The translations under genes and the position numbers were made by a program. A stretch of 60,824 nucleotides of DNA from DATCJU01 sp036562635 (GTDB lineage Bacteria > Actinomycetota > Actinomycetes > Mycobacteriales > Pseudonocardiaceae): contig DATCJU010000064.1 in NCBI GenBank assembly GCA_036562635.1, positions 1-60,824 on the forward strand, in the 5' to 3' direction. Below are positions 26,259-34,776 of this stretch, one piece after another (positions within the stretch are counted from its first letter, which is position 1; every line of letters starts with the position of its first letter). The notes beneath the pieces were generated by a model. That model was not told the DNA's origin, made no database searches, and saw only the letters and a program-made list of their open reading frames with translations.

Positions 26259-27413
26259 GTGAGCAGGCAGGAGACGGTGGGCGTCGGCGCCGGTGCCGCG
26301 CACCTCGGTGTGGATCGTGTGATCGACCTCGGCCCGCTGCACCCCTCGGCCCACGGGGCCTACCGGCTGCGACTCACCCTGGACGGCCCCGCGGACGCCC
26401 CGGTGATCGGCGAGGCCGAGCCGCTGGTGGGGCACCTGCACCGGGGTGCGGAGAAGCTGTTCGAGGTCCGGGACTACCGGCAGGTGCTCACGTTGGCCAA
26501 CCGCCACGACTGGCTCGCCGCGTTCTGCAACGAGGTCGCGGTGGCACTCGCCGTGGAGCGGATGACCGGCATGGAGGTGCCTCCGCGGGCGATCTGGCTG
26601 CGCACCCTGCTGTGCGAGCTCAACCGCATCCTCGCCCACCTGGTGTTCCTGGCGCCGCTGACCCGGGCCCCGGACGGCGCCCACACCGAGGGCACCCGGG
26701 CGGCACAGCGCGGCCGCGAGGCGGTGCAGGAGGTGATGGAGGAGGTCTCCGGCGGTCGGATCCACTTCATGGCCAACCGCATCGGCGGTCTGCGGGAGGA
26801 CGTTCCGCTCGGTTGGACGGACCGGGTCCGCGCCGCGCTGGACGAGCTCGACCGGCTGGTCCCGGCGGTGGCGGCGAGCACCGTGGAGGACACCGGCTTC
26901 CGGACCCGACACGAGGGTGTCGGGGTGCTGCGCGCGGCGGACGCCCTCGCCCTCGGGGTCACCGGGCCGATCGCCCGGGCCTGCGGGGTGTCGACGGACC
27001 TGCGCAGGGACGACCCGGTGCTGGCCTACGCCGAGCTGGACGTGCAGCCGGTGGTGGCCACCGAGGGTGACGCCCTGGCCCGGGTCCGCTGTGCACTCGG
27101 GGAGGTCGAACAGTCCGTCCGCCTGGCCGGGGAGTGTCTGCGACGACTGCCCGCCGGCCCGGTGAACGTGCGCCTGCCCAAGGCGGTGAAGGCGCCGGAG
27201 GGCTCGGTGTACGTGTGGACCGAGGCGCCGCTGGGGGTGTCCGGGGTGTTCCTGGCCTCACGGGGCGAGAAGACACCGTGGCGGCTGAAGCTGCGCACCC
27301 CGTCGTTCAACAACGTGCAGGCGCTGGCCGCGCTGCTGCCCGGTACCAGGGTGGCCGACCTGCCGGCCGTGCTCGGTTCGTTCGCCGTGGTGGTCGGCGA
27401 CATCGACAAGTAG
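26259..27413 (+). CDS. Orphan NuoD-like (complex I 49-kDa subunit family) protein
   Basis: The product is about 384 residues from GTG 26259; GTG 26277 is also possible. It aligns with NuoD/NDUFS2 along its length: LGPLHPSAHGAYRL, VGHLHRGAEKLFE, PPRAIWLRTLLCELNRIL and VSGGRIHFMANRIGGLREDV, then the C-terminal PSFNNVQALAALLPGTRVAD. No other nuo gene is present. The quinone-site His is kept (H32). The Arg methylated in mammals is kept (R62). The quinone-site Tyr (bovine Y108) is Trp85. It may be a paralogue that binds other partners rather than a respiratory subunit. It is the only plus-strand gene in a long minus-strand stretch. Confidence 0.85.
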   Translation: MSRQETVGVGAGAAHLGVDRVIDLGPLHPSAHGAYRLRLTLDGPADAPVIGEAEPLVGHLHRGAEKLFEVRDYRQVLTLANRHDWLAAFCNEVAVALAVERMTGMEVPPRAIWLRTLLCELNRILAHLVFLAPLTRAPDGAHTEGTRAAQRGREAVQEVMEEVSGGRIHFMANRIGGLREDVPLGWTDRVRAALDELDRLVPAVAASTVEDTGFRTRHEGVGVLRAADALALGVTGPIARACGVSTDLRRDDPVLAYAELDVQPVVATEGDALARVRCALGEVEQSVRLAGECLRRLPAGPVNVRLPKAVKAPEGSVYVWTEAPLGVSGVFLASRGEKTPWRLKLRTPSFNNVQALAALLPGTRVADLPAVLGSFAVVVGDIDK

Positions 27414-27451
27414 TCGACCACCGGTCCCGGGCCGTCGCCGGGTGAGCCGGT

Positions 27452-28810
27452 TCAGTCGTCCCGACGCCGCCGACGGCGCGGGGTCTCGCTGAGCCCGTGG
27501 GCGGCCAGCAGCTCGGTGACCGACCGGCCCGCGGCGTGGGCCCCGCTTCCGTCCTCCTCCGGCCGGCTCCGCCGCCCACCGGTCGTGTGCGACGGAGCGG
27601 GCTGGTCCAGGCCGCTCCAGGTGGGGGACTGCACGGGGTCCTCGGCACGGTGCCGTCGCCCGCCACCCCCGGTCGTCGGCGTCGGCCGGGCCGCGGGGGC
27701 GGTGGGCCCGGCAGGACCGGTGGGCATGGGCCGCTGCGACGTCCGGGGGGCTTCGTCGTCTCCGACGGCCCGGGCGCCCTGCGGCGTGGCGCCGCCGGAC
27801 GGGTCGATCCGCCGGAGCGTCCCGCCCTGCCGCGTGGACCCGCCGGGTTCCCGGCGCGGCGGTTCGGCCACGGGCCGCGCCGCCTCGTTGCGGATCATCC
27901 GGGTGCGCTCCATGGCCGGCTCCCCCTGAGCGGCCGAGGGCTCCCGGTGGCCGAAGGCCGCCGGTCTGTTGCCGGGCCCCCCGTGTGCGGGCCCCGCCCA
28001 CCGACCGCCTTCCGGCTGGCTTCGCTCGGACGGGCCGACCGGCGGTTCCGGTCGCGGCGACTGGGCGCGGTGCGGTTCCATGCGGGTTCTGGTGCCCCGC
28101 CCCGTCTCCCGCGGTGGCTCACCGAACGGTGCCTGACGTGCGGCGGCCTCCCGGGGAGCCTCCATGGTCCGCCGCCCCACCAGCTGTGTCGCGGCGTCCC
28201 GCGGCTCGGCCCGGCCGCTGTCCTCCTGGACGACGGTGGCACCGCGGGGGACCGACGGTCGGGCCCCACCACCCGCGCCGGCGACGGGCAGGCTGCGTCT
28301 CCGGTCGTCGCCCAGGGCGAGCATGCGGGCCTGCTCGGGCAGGGAACGCATCCGGGTCGACTCGGCGCGCAACGCGAACCGCTCCACCAGGACCTCGCCG
28401 CCGAGCAGGACCTCCAGGTTCTCCCGCAGGGTGCGCAGCTCGTCGCGCAGGGCGGCCAGCTCGTCCTTGGCCTCCGCCTCCACCCGGCGACGCGTCTCGG
28501 CCTCGACCTCCAGCTCGTACTCGCGCCGCGCCGCGACCTCACGTTCCAGTTCCAGCTCGTAGACCGAGCGCAGTTCCTCCGCCTCGTTCTCCCGTTCCAC
28601 CGCCTGCCTGCGGTAGCGCGAAGCCACGAACGCTCCGATGAGGGCAGCCCACAGGGCCGCGACCACGCCGAGGCGCAACCAGCGTGCGTCCGCGCTGAGT
28701 ACGGCTACGGCCGTGGCACCGAGGGCGAGGACGAGCGCGACGAGCCACATCCATCTGGTGTCACGGCCGCGGGACTGCTCAAGTTCAGAGCTGGGGCCGC
28801 TCATGGGCAT
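27452..28810 (-). CDS. DUF6779-like membrane protein with coiled coil and disordered tail
   Basis: The 452-residue product has two adjacent N-terminal transmembrane helices (about 19-40 and 44-63). A charged coiled coil follows (about 66-130, rich in ELE, REYELEVEAETRRR-like heptads), then some 300 residues of Pro/Arg/Gly-rich, probably disordered cytoplasmic sequence. It resembles the DUF6779-type proteins of Pseudonocardiales. Function is unknown. The two-helix plus coiled-coil plan suggests a membrane-associated scaffold, which is inference. It lies 30 bases after the DUF3180 gene on the same strand and is convergent to the NuoD-like gene. Confidence 0.65.
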   Translation of the reverse strand: MPMSGPSSELEQSRGRDTRWMWLVALVLALGATAVAVLSADARWLRLGVVAALWAALIGAFVASRYRRQAVERENEAEELRSVYELELEREVAARREYELEVEAETRRRVEAEAKDELAALRDELRTLRENLEVLLGGEVLVERFALRAESTRMRSLPEQARMLALGDDRRRSLPVAGAGGGARPSVPRGATVVQEDSGRAEPRDAATQLVGRRTMEAPREAAARQAPFGEPPRETGRGTRTRMEPHRAQSPRPEPPVGPSERSQPEGGRWAGPAHGGPGNRPAAFGHREPSAAQGEPAMERTRMIRNEAARPVAEPPRREPGGSTRQGGTLRRIDPSGGATPQGARAVGDDEAPRTSQRPMPTGPAGPTAPAARPTPTTGGGGRRHRAEDPVQSPTWSGLDQPAPSHTTGGRRSRPEEDGSGAHAAGRSVTELLAAHGLSETPRRRRRRDD

Positions 28811-28840
28811 TACGGTACCTGCCAGTTACCAGTTCGAGAC

Positions 28841-29311
28841 CTAGGTGCGTCCGTTTGGCGTATCAAGATCGTCGGGACCCTTGGGCGTCTTGCAGCAGTA
28901 CTCCAACCAGAGGGCCGCGGCGATCAGGGCGGCGGCGCAGCCGACGCCGATCAGGGCAGTGACCATGTCCGAGGCGGCGGCGGTCACCTCCGCCCGGAGC
29001 GGGAAGACGTAACCGAGCACCCCGAGCCAGGCTCCACCCATGACCGCTCCCAGGAGCGAGGACGCCTTGGCCAGGGCCACCGCACGCGCCGCCTGGAGCG
29101 GCTGGACCGGACGGGTGCCCGGCTTGCGCTGGATCCGGGCCCGCAACCCGAAGCCCATCGCCGTCTCCGCGACGGCCAGGGCCAGCAGGGTCACCCCGGC
29201 GAGCCGGGGCAACGGGGGCACCGATCCGTACGTCGGCCGGATCAGCAGATACACCACGACACCCGCGATTAGCGCGGTGAGCAGCAAGTCCTGTGCCCGG
29301 GTGAATCTCAC
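28841..29311 (-). CDS. DUF3180 family membrane protein
   Basis: The 156-residue product has four predicted helices, beginning MRFTRAQDLLLTALIAGVVV and including LRARIQRKPGTRPVQPLQAA between helices 2 and 3, a hallmark of DUF3180. Function unknown. The family is conserved downstream of folK in actinobacteria, which is the context here. The GTG start at 29311 has GAGGTGGG upstream. A 137-base gap separates it from folK, so a separate promoter is possible. Confidence 0.85.
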   Translation of the reverse strand: MRFTRAQDLLLTALIAGVVVYLLIRPTYGSVPPLPRLAGVTLLALAVAETAMGFGLRARIQRKPGTRPVQPLQAARAVALAKASSLLGAVMGGAWLGVLGYVFPLRAEVTAAASDMVTALIGVGCAAALIAAALWLEYCCKTPKGPDDLDTPNGRT

Positions 29312-29448
29312 CGACCCACCTCACCGCGGCGCGGCTCCCGTGGGACACACGCCACCAGGTCCGTTTCCATCTCCGCTCCGGTCACACCCCACATACTGGT
29401 CCAAGATCGATCCCGGTGAGGCCGATGAGGTGCCATACCCGGCACGGA

Positions 29449-29952
29449 TCACCGGTGCGGGTGGAGCCGCAGGTCGTCCCGGCGCCGTACGCCGTCCCGC
29501 TCCGCCACGTCGAGTACGGCCACCAGGTCGGCCACCCGGCCGTGCCCCGGCAGCTCCGCGTCCGGGTCGACGTCCAGCCACGGCACCAGGACGAACGCCC
29601 GCTGGTGCGCCCGGGGGTGCGGCAGGGTCAGCTCGGCGTCGTCGCTGGTCACCCCGTCCACGCACACGATGTCGACGTCCAGGGTCCGCGGCCCCCAGCG
29701 CACCTCGCGCACCCGGCCCGCGGCCTGTTCGCAGGACCGGGCACGGGCCAGCCACCCCCAGGCGTCCACCTCGGGGTCGGACACCACCAGCACCGCGTTG
29801 AGGTAGTCCTCCTGCGGCACCCCGCCCCAGGGGGCGGTCTGGTAGACCGGCGAGACGGCCTGCACGGCCGGCCCCAGGGCGTCCAGCACCGACTGCAGGT
29901 GGGCCATACGGTCGCCGAGGTTGGACCCGATGGACAGCACCGCCCGGCTCAT
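29449..29952 (-). CDS. folK: 6-hydroxymethyl-7,8-dihydropterin pyrophosphokinase
   Basis: FolK transfers pyrophosphate from ATP to the pterin made by FolB. The 167-residue product has the family motifs SIGSNLGDR at the N-terminus, NAVLVV and RWGPRTLDVDIV (metal and ATP binding), with LPHPRAHQRAFVLVPW near the C-terminus. Its ATG overlaps the folB stop as ATGA, implying coupled translation and matched enzyme amounts for successive steps. Confidence 0.96.
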   Translation of the reverse strand: MSRAVLSIGSNLGDRMAHLQSVLDALGPAVQAVSPVYQTAPWGGVPQEDYLNAVLVVSDPEVDAWGWLARARSCEQAAGRVREVRWGPRTLDVDIVCVDGVTSDDAELTLPHPRAHQRAFVLVPWLDVDPDAELPGHGRVADLVAVLDVAERDGVRRRDDLRLHPHR

Positions 29953-30335
29953 GCGAGGCCCCTGCCGCGTCCGCCCCGGCGGGAGCGACGGACGGTGACG
30001 GCGACGTCGGCGAAGTCCAGCGGGATGGGCGCGGACGGCTTGTGCACGGTCACCTCCACGGCGTGCACCCGGCGGTCGGTCATGACGTCGTCGGCCACCT
30101 TGCCCGCGACGGTCTCGATCAGGTTGTGCGGTTCACCGCCGACGATGGCGGCCACCCGCTCGGCCAGCTCCCCGTAGTTCAGGGTGTCGGCCAGCTCGTC
30201 GGTGGCCGCGGCCCGGTCCAGGTCCAGCCACACCGTGACGTCGACGACGAAGTCCTGTCCATCCCTCCGCTCGTGTTCGAACACTCCGTGGTACCCGCGT
30301 ACCCGCAGGCCGGTGAGCGTGATCCGGTCCGTCAT
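29949..30335 (-). CDS. folB: Dihydroneopterin aldolase
   Basis: FolB cleaves dihydroneopterin to 6-hydroxymethyl-dihydropterin. The 128-residue product has the T-fold signatures LRVRGYHGVFEHERRDGQ, DTLNYGELAERV and NLIETVAGKVAD. The catalytic Glu lies in GVFEHER and a conserved Lys in VTVHKPSAPI. The start at 30335 has AGGAGG upstream; the longer frame to 30437 is not supported. folK follows with a four-base overlap. folP lies 111 bases upstream. Confidence 0.95.
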   Translation of the reverse strand: MTDRITLTGLRVRGYHGVFEHERRDGQDFVVDVTVWLDLDRAAATDELADTLNYGELAERVAAIVGGEPHNLIETVAGKVADDVMTDRRVHAVEVTVHKPSAPIPLDFADVAVTVRRSRRGGRGRGLA

Positions 30336-30446
30336 GCAGCCTCCTGTGTCCTCCGGGCGTCCGTGCCCGGTCGGTCCCGGTGGTCCCGTGACGGGGGTGC
30401 CCGGCTCGTGCGCTCCACGTGGCACCCGCCGGGGCACACCACCGGT

Positions 30447-31292
30447 TCACGGGGCGATCAGCCGACCGCCCCAGGCGTGGGCCACCGCGATGGCGTCCAG
30501 CGACGCGCCGACGTCGTGCACCCGCACGCCCCAGGCACCGGCGGCGGCGGCCAGTGCGGACACCGTCGCCGTGGCCACCTCCCGTTCGGCGGGAGGACGT
30601 GGCTGTCCGTCCGGACCGGCCAGCAGCGCACCCAGGAACCTCTTGCGCGAGGCTCCCACCAGTACGGGGAACCCCATATCAAGAAACACGTCCAGGCGGC
30701 GCAGAAGTTGCCAGTTGTGCTCGGCGGTCTTGGCGAAGCCGAGTCCGGGGTCGAGCACCAGCGCCTCGGGTGCCACCCCGGCGGCCAGGGCGGCGTCCAC
30801 CATGGCGCGCAGCTCGTCGCGCACGTCGGTGACCACGTCGTCGTAGACGGCCAGCTCGTCCATCACGCGGCTGTGGCCCCGCCAGTGCATCAGGATCCAG
30901 GGCACGTCCGCCGCGGCGACGACACTGGCCATCTTCGGGTCGGCCAGGCCGCCCGAGACGTCGTTGACCACGATGGCTCCCGCCTCGACGGCCGCCTCCG
31001 CCACCTCGGCCCGCATGGTGTCCACGCTCACCGGGACGCCCTCCGCGGCCAGCTCGCGGATCACCGGAACCACCCGGGCGATCTCCACCTCGGCGGCGAC
31101 CCGCTCGGCACCGGGGCGGGTGGACTCCCCACCCACGTCCACCAGGTCGGCACCGCGCCGGTGCATGGCGATCCCGTGGGCGACCGCGTCGTCCCGGTCG
31201 AGGTAGCGTCCCCCGTCGGAGAACGAGTCCGGCGTGACGTTCAGCACCCCCATGACCACGCAACGGCCGGGATTGGGCAACAACCTGTGCAC
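30447..31292 (-). CDS. folP: Dihydropteroate synthase
   Basis: FolP joins p-aminobenzoate to the pterin pyrophosphate and is the sulfonamide target. The 281-residue product has the signatures MGVLNVTPDSFSDGGRYLD, DVGGESTRPGAERV, VNDVSGGLAD, DPGLGFAKTAEHNW and GASRKRFLG. GTG 31292 was chosen because AAGGGG lies 8 bases upstream. It begins two bases after the folE stop, so the two are co-translated or nearly so. The longer open frame upstream overlaps folE and is not real. Confidence 0.95.
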   Translation of the reverse strand: MHRLLPNPGRCVVMGVLNVTPDSFSDGGRYLDRDDAVAHGIAMHRRGADLVDVGGESTRPGAERVAAEVEIARVVPVIRELAAEGVPVSVDTMRAEVAEAAVEAGAIVVNDVSGGLADPKMASVVAAADVPWILMHWRGHSRVMDELAVYDDVVTDVRDELRAMVDAALAAGVAPEALVLDPGLGFAKTAEHNWQLLRRLDVFLDMGFPVLVGASRKRFLGALLAGPDGQPRPPAEREVATATVSALAAAAGAWGVRVHDVGASLDAIAVAHAWGGRLIAP

Positions 31293-31294
31293 CG

Positions 31295-31924
31295 CTAACG
31301 CCCCTTGATCAACGACAGCGCCTCCGCCCTGGACGACGCCGAGGTCTGCATGAGACCGCGCACCGCGGAGGTGACGGTTCGGGCGCCCGGTTTGCGGACT
31401 CCGCGTATCCCCATGCACAGGTGCTCGGCCTCGATCACCACGATCACACCACGCGGTTCGAGTCGCCGCGCGATGGCATCCGCGATCTGTGAGGTCAGTC
31501 GCTCCTGCACCTGGGGGCGTCTGGCGTACAGGTCCACCAGACGCGCGATCTTGGACAGCCCGGTCACCCTGCCGTGCTCGTTGGGGATGTATCCGACGTG
31601 GGCCACGCCGTGGAACGGCAGCAGGTGGTGCTCGCACGTGGAGTACAGGGGGATGTCGGTGACCAGGACGAGTTCCTCGTGGCTCTCGTCGAAGGTGCGG
31701 TCGAGCATCCGGTCCGGGTCGGTGTAGAGCCCGGCGAACATCTCCCGGTAGGCGCGGGCCACCCGCGCCGGGGTGTCCCGCAGGCCCTCGCGGTCCGGGT
31801 CCTCCCCACAGGCCAGCAGCAACTCCCGCACGGCCGCCTCGGCCCTGGCCTGGTCGAAGCGCGGACGCCCGGAACGCGACGAGCCGGTGGCAGCGCCGTC
31901 CGCGCTGCGCACCGGCTCGGTCAC
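31295..31924 (-). CDS. folE: GTP cyclohydrolase I
   Basis: FolE converts GTP to dihydroneopterin triphosphate, committing it to folate synthesis. The 209-residue product has the zinc and catalytic motifs STCEHHLLPFHGVAHVGY, SKIARLVDLYARRPQVQER and AEHLCMGIRGVRKPGA. GTG 31924 was chosen because it lies just downstream of the ftsH stop; the Shine-Dalgarno is weak, and translation may continue from ftsH. The roughly 25 residues before the conserved core are variable. Confidence 0.95.
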   Translation of the reverse strand: MTEPVRSADGAATGSSRSGRPRFDQARAEAAVRELLLACGEDPDREGLRDTPARVARAYREMFAGLYTDPDRMLDRTFDESHEELVLVTDIPLYSTCEHHLLPFHGVAHVGYIPNEHGRVTGLSKIARLVDLYARRPQVQERLTSQIADAIARRLEPRGVIVVIEAEHLCMGIRGVRKPGARTVTSAVRGLMQTSASSRAEALSLIKGR

Positions 31925-31946
31925 GTGCTCGTCGGCTCGCGGCCGA

Positions 31947-34277
31947 TCAGCTGCTGGCACCGTCCTGTGGCCCGCCTTCGAACCGCCGGGTCTGCTCCGA
32001 CTCCGACCCGGGCTTCTCCGGTGTGGTACCGCCCTGGTCCTGCACCGGGCCGGACGGCTGACCGGTCCCCCAGGCCGGCGGCCACTGGCGGGCCGGCGGC
32101 GGGGTGGTCGCCGGGGTCCACCCGGGAGGCGCCCCGTAGTACGGCGGACCAGGCGGGGTCGTGGGTGCGGGGCCCGGCTGGGTGTTCTGCTGGGGAGTCC
32201 CGCCGTAGGGCGTGCTGCCGTTGGTGCCGACCGACGGCGCGGAGGCCGGGGTGGACGCCGGCTGGGCGCCGGGCCCGCCGGGCAGGTCGCCGGCACCGGG
32301 GACCGAGGCCACCGGGGTGGGCTCCTTCTCCTTCTGACCGTCCGGCGGCCACGGCTCGCCGCGCTCCCGGGCCAGCTCGGCCGGGGTCTTGATCGGCGGC
32401 CGGTCGGAGGGCGTGCGCCCACCGAAGTCGTTGAACAGCGTGATCCGCGGCCGCTTCTTGACGTTGGCGAAGATCCGCTCCAGGTCCTTGCGCTGCAGCG
32501 TCTCCTTCTCGATCAGCTCCAGCGTGAGGTTGTCCAGGGCGTCGCGGTAGGTGTTGAGGATCTCCCACGCCTCGGTGTGCGCCGCCTCGATGAGCTTGCG
32601 CACCTCCTCGTCGATCTCGTGGGCGACCTCGAGCGAGTAGTTCGGCGCGTGCGCCATGGCCCGGCCCAGGAACGGCTCGCCCTCGTGCTCGCCGTACTTG
32701 ACCGCGCCGAGGCGGGCGCTGAAGCCGTACTCCATCACCATCGCGCGGGCGATCTTGGTGGCCTGCTCGATGTCGGAGGAGGCACCGGTGGTCGGCTCGT
32801 GGAACACCAGCTCCTCCGCAGCCCGGCCGCCCAGGGCGAACACCAGGCGGGCGATCATCTCGGAGCGGGTCATGAGCTGCTTGTCGTCCTCGGGGACGAC
32901 CAGGGCGTGCCCACCGGTCCGGCCACGCGGCAGGATCGTCACCTTGTACACCGGCTCCAGGTCCGGCATGGCCCAGGCGGCCAGCGCGTGTCCGGCCTCG
33001 TGGTAGGCGGCGATCTTCTTCTCGTGCTCGGAGATGACCCGGCTCTTGCGCGCCGGACCACCGATCACCCGGTCGACCGCCTCCTCCAGCGCCTGGGCGG
33101 TGATCACGTGCCCGTTCTGCCGCGCGGTGAGCAGGGCGGCCTCGTTGATCACGTTGGCCAGGTCGGCGCCGGAGAAACCGACGGTGCGCTTGGCCAGGGC
33201 GTCGATGTCGACGTCGGCGGCCAGCGGCTTGCCCTTGGCGTGGACCTGCAGGATGGCCTTGCGGCCGCGCAGGTCGGGGGAGGCGACGGGGATCTGCCGG
33301 TCGAACCGGCCCGGGCGCAGCAGCGCCGGGTCCAGGATGTCCGGCCGGTTGGTGGCGGCGATCAGGATGATGCCGCCGCGCGAGTCGAAGCCGTCCATCT
33401 CGACCAGCAGCTGGTTCAGCGTCTGCTCGCGCTCGTCGTGACCGCCGCCCAGACCGGCGCCGCGGTGGCGACCGACCGCGTCGATCTCGTCGACGAAGAT
33501 GATGCAGGGGGCGTTCTGCTTGGCCTGCTCGAACAGGTCACGCACCCGGGAGGCACCGACACCGACGAACATCTCGACGAAGTCGGAACCGGAGATGGAG
33601 TAGAACGGCACCCCGGCCTCACCGGCGACCGCCCGTGCCAGCAGGGTCTTACCGGTGCCCGGCGGGCCGTACAGCAGGACACCCTTGGGGATCTTGGCGC
33701 CGAGGGCCTGGTAACGGCCGGGGTTCTGCAGGAAGTCCTTGATCTCCTGCAGCTCCTCCACCGCCTCGTCGGCCCCGGCCACGTCGGCGAACGTGGTCTT
33801 CGGCATGTCCTTGGAGAGCTGCTTGGCCCGGGACTTGCCGAAGTTGAGCACACGGCTCCCGCCGCCCTGGGCGTTGTTCATCACCCACATCAGCAGCAAC
33901 AGGAGCAGCCCCAGCGGCACGATGTAGATCAGGCTCTGAAAGAGCAGGGACTCCTGCGTGACCGCCGTGTTGTAGGTCTCCAGCCCCTGCGCCTGACGCA
34001 GGGAGTTGAACACCTCGTCGGTGGCCCCGGCGGGGTACTGGGTGATCAGCCGGTCACTGCCGTCGACCGGGTTCTTGAGGGTGAGGCGGAGTCGCTGTTC
34101 CTTGTCCTCGAGGGTCGCCTCCTTGACGTTGCCCTCCTGGAGCTGCTCCAGCGCCTTCGACGTGGGCACCTGGTGGTAGCCGCGTGTGTCGTCGAGCAGG
34201 TAGCTGCCGAGCATGAAGAGGAGCAACACCGCGAGGATCCAGAGCAGCGGGTTGCGGAGCAGGCGCTTTCGGTCCAT
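31947..34277 (-). CDS. ftsH: ATP-dependent zinc metalloprotease FtsH
   Basis: FtsH degrades membrane and regulatory proteins. The 776-residue product has two N-terminal transmembrane helices (about 10-28 and 112-133). The AAA+ domain has Walker A GPPGTGKT (204-211), Walker B IIFVDEID and SRH ATNRPDILDPALLRPGRFD. The protease domain has HEAGH (426-430). The last roughly 130 residues are Pro/Gly/Gln-rich and probably disordered, longer than the tail in E. coli. The ATG at 34277 matches the family start. It heads a run into folE-folP-folB-folK, an arrangement seen in other actinobacteria. Confidence 0.97.
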   Translation of the reverse strand: MDRKRLLRNPLLWILAVLLLFMLGSYLLDDTRGYHQVPTSKALEQLQEGNVKEATLEDKEQRLRLTLKNPVDGSDRLITQYPAGATDEVFNSLRQAQGLETYNTAVTQESLLFQSLIYIVPLGLLLLLLMWVMNNAQGGGSRVLNFGKSRAKQLSKDMPKTTFADVAGADEAVEELQEIKDFLQNPGRYQALGAKIPKGVLLYGPPGTGKTLLARAVAGEAGVPFYSISGSDFVEMFVGVGASRVRDLFEQAKQNAPCIIFVDEIDAVGRHRGAGLGGGHDEREQTLNQLLVEMDGFDSRGGIILIAATNRPDILDPALLRPGRFDRQIPVASPDLRGRKAILQVHAKGKPLAADVDIDALAKRTVGFSGADLANVINEAALLTARQNGHVITAQALEEAVDRVIGGPARKSRVISEHEKKIAAYHEAGHALAAWAMPDLEPVYKVTILPRGRTGGHALVVPEDDKQLMTRSEMIARLVFALGGRAAEELVFHEPTTGASSDIEQATKIARAMVMEYGFSARLGAVKYGEHEGEPFLGRAMAHAPNYSLEVAHEIDEEVRKLIEAAHTEAWEILNTYRDALDNLTLELIEKETLQRKDLERIFANVKKRPRITLFNDFGGRTPSDRPPIKTPAELARERGEPWPPDGQKEKEPTPVASVPGAGDLPGGPGAQPASTPASAPSVGTNGSTPYGGTPQQNTQPGPAPTTPPGPPYYGAPPGWTPATTPPPARQWPPAWGTGQPSGPVQDQGGTTPEKPGSESEQTRRFEGGPQDGASS

Positions 34278-34776
34278 TCAACTACGGCCGTTGGGCGGCC
34301 TCGACCCTCCCCTGACGTGCATGTCGGGCGGCGGTGGATTTCCGTCCGGGTGGACAGGGCACCCCGGTCCGACCAGAGTACCGCTGCCGTGGAGCCTCGT
34401 CCTCCGTGATCGGCTGCGAGCCATCCGTCACCCCGGTCTGCCTTGGGGAAAACGGACCGGCACACCTGGGTGTTCCCGACCGTGAGCGGCGACACCCGGC
34501 CGGCGGAACAGCCTGCGATTGATCGCCGGAAGCAATTACTTGCTGTCCGAAGAATAGGACACACGGGCGAGGTGGCGGTGGTGCGCGCACTCCTGGTGGA
34601 GGACGGATTCCGGCGGTGACGATCGCATTCCGTCACCCGACGGACGAGCCGTCCGGAACAGCCGACGGCCCTCGGTCCAGCGCTTTTCGTCCTCGGCGGG
34701 GTGGTGGCGGTCCGACCGTCGTCGCGGACGGCCTCCGGAGTGACCGACCGCCACCACCCTGCCAAAAGTCACCCGA
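34278..34776. other. Intergenic region ftsH / hpt
   Basis: This is a 499-base gap between two minus-strand units. It should carry the ftsH promoter and the end of the tilS-hpt transcript. A stem-loop lies at its hpt end. A slightly AT-richer patch around 34520-34560 could be a promoter. Open frames on either strand are short, Arg/Pro/Ser-rich and unlike any family I recognise. I see no gene. Confidence 0.6.
34700..34758 (-). terminator. Probable hpt terminator stem-loop
   Basis: Perfect 13-base arms (34700-34712 and 34746-34758) enclose a 33-base loop, starting about 18 bases beyond the hpt stop. The large loop lowers certainty. Confidence 0.5.

Noticed and set aside
31773..34409. Open frame of nearly 880 codons on the plus strand opposite ftsH
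   Set aside because: It is an antisense shadow of ftsH and part of folE. The ftsH frame carries all the catalytic motifs.
34536..34772. 78-codon open frame on the minus strand between hpt and ftsH
   Set aside because: It overlaps the hpt terminator-like stem, has a composition like non-coding GC-rich DNA, lacks a ribosome site and resembles no family.
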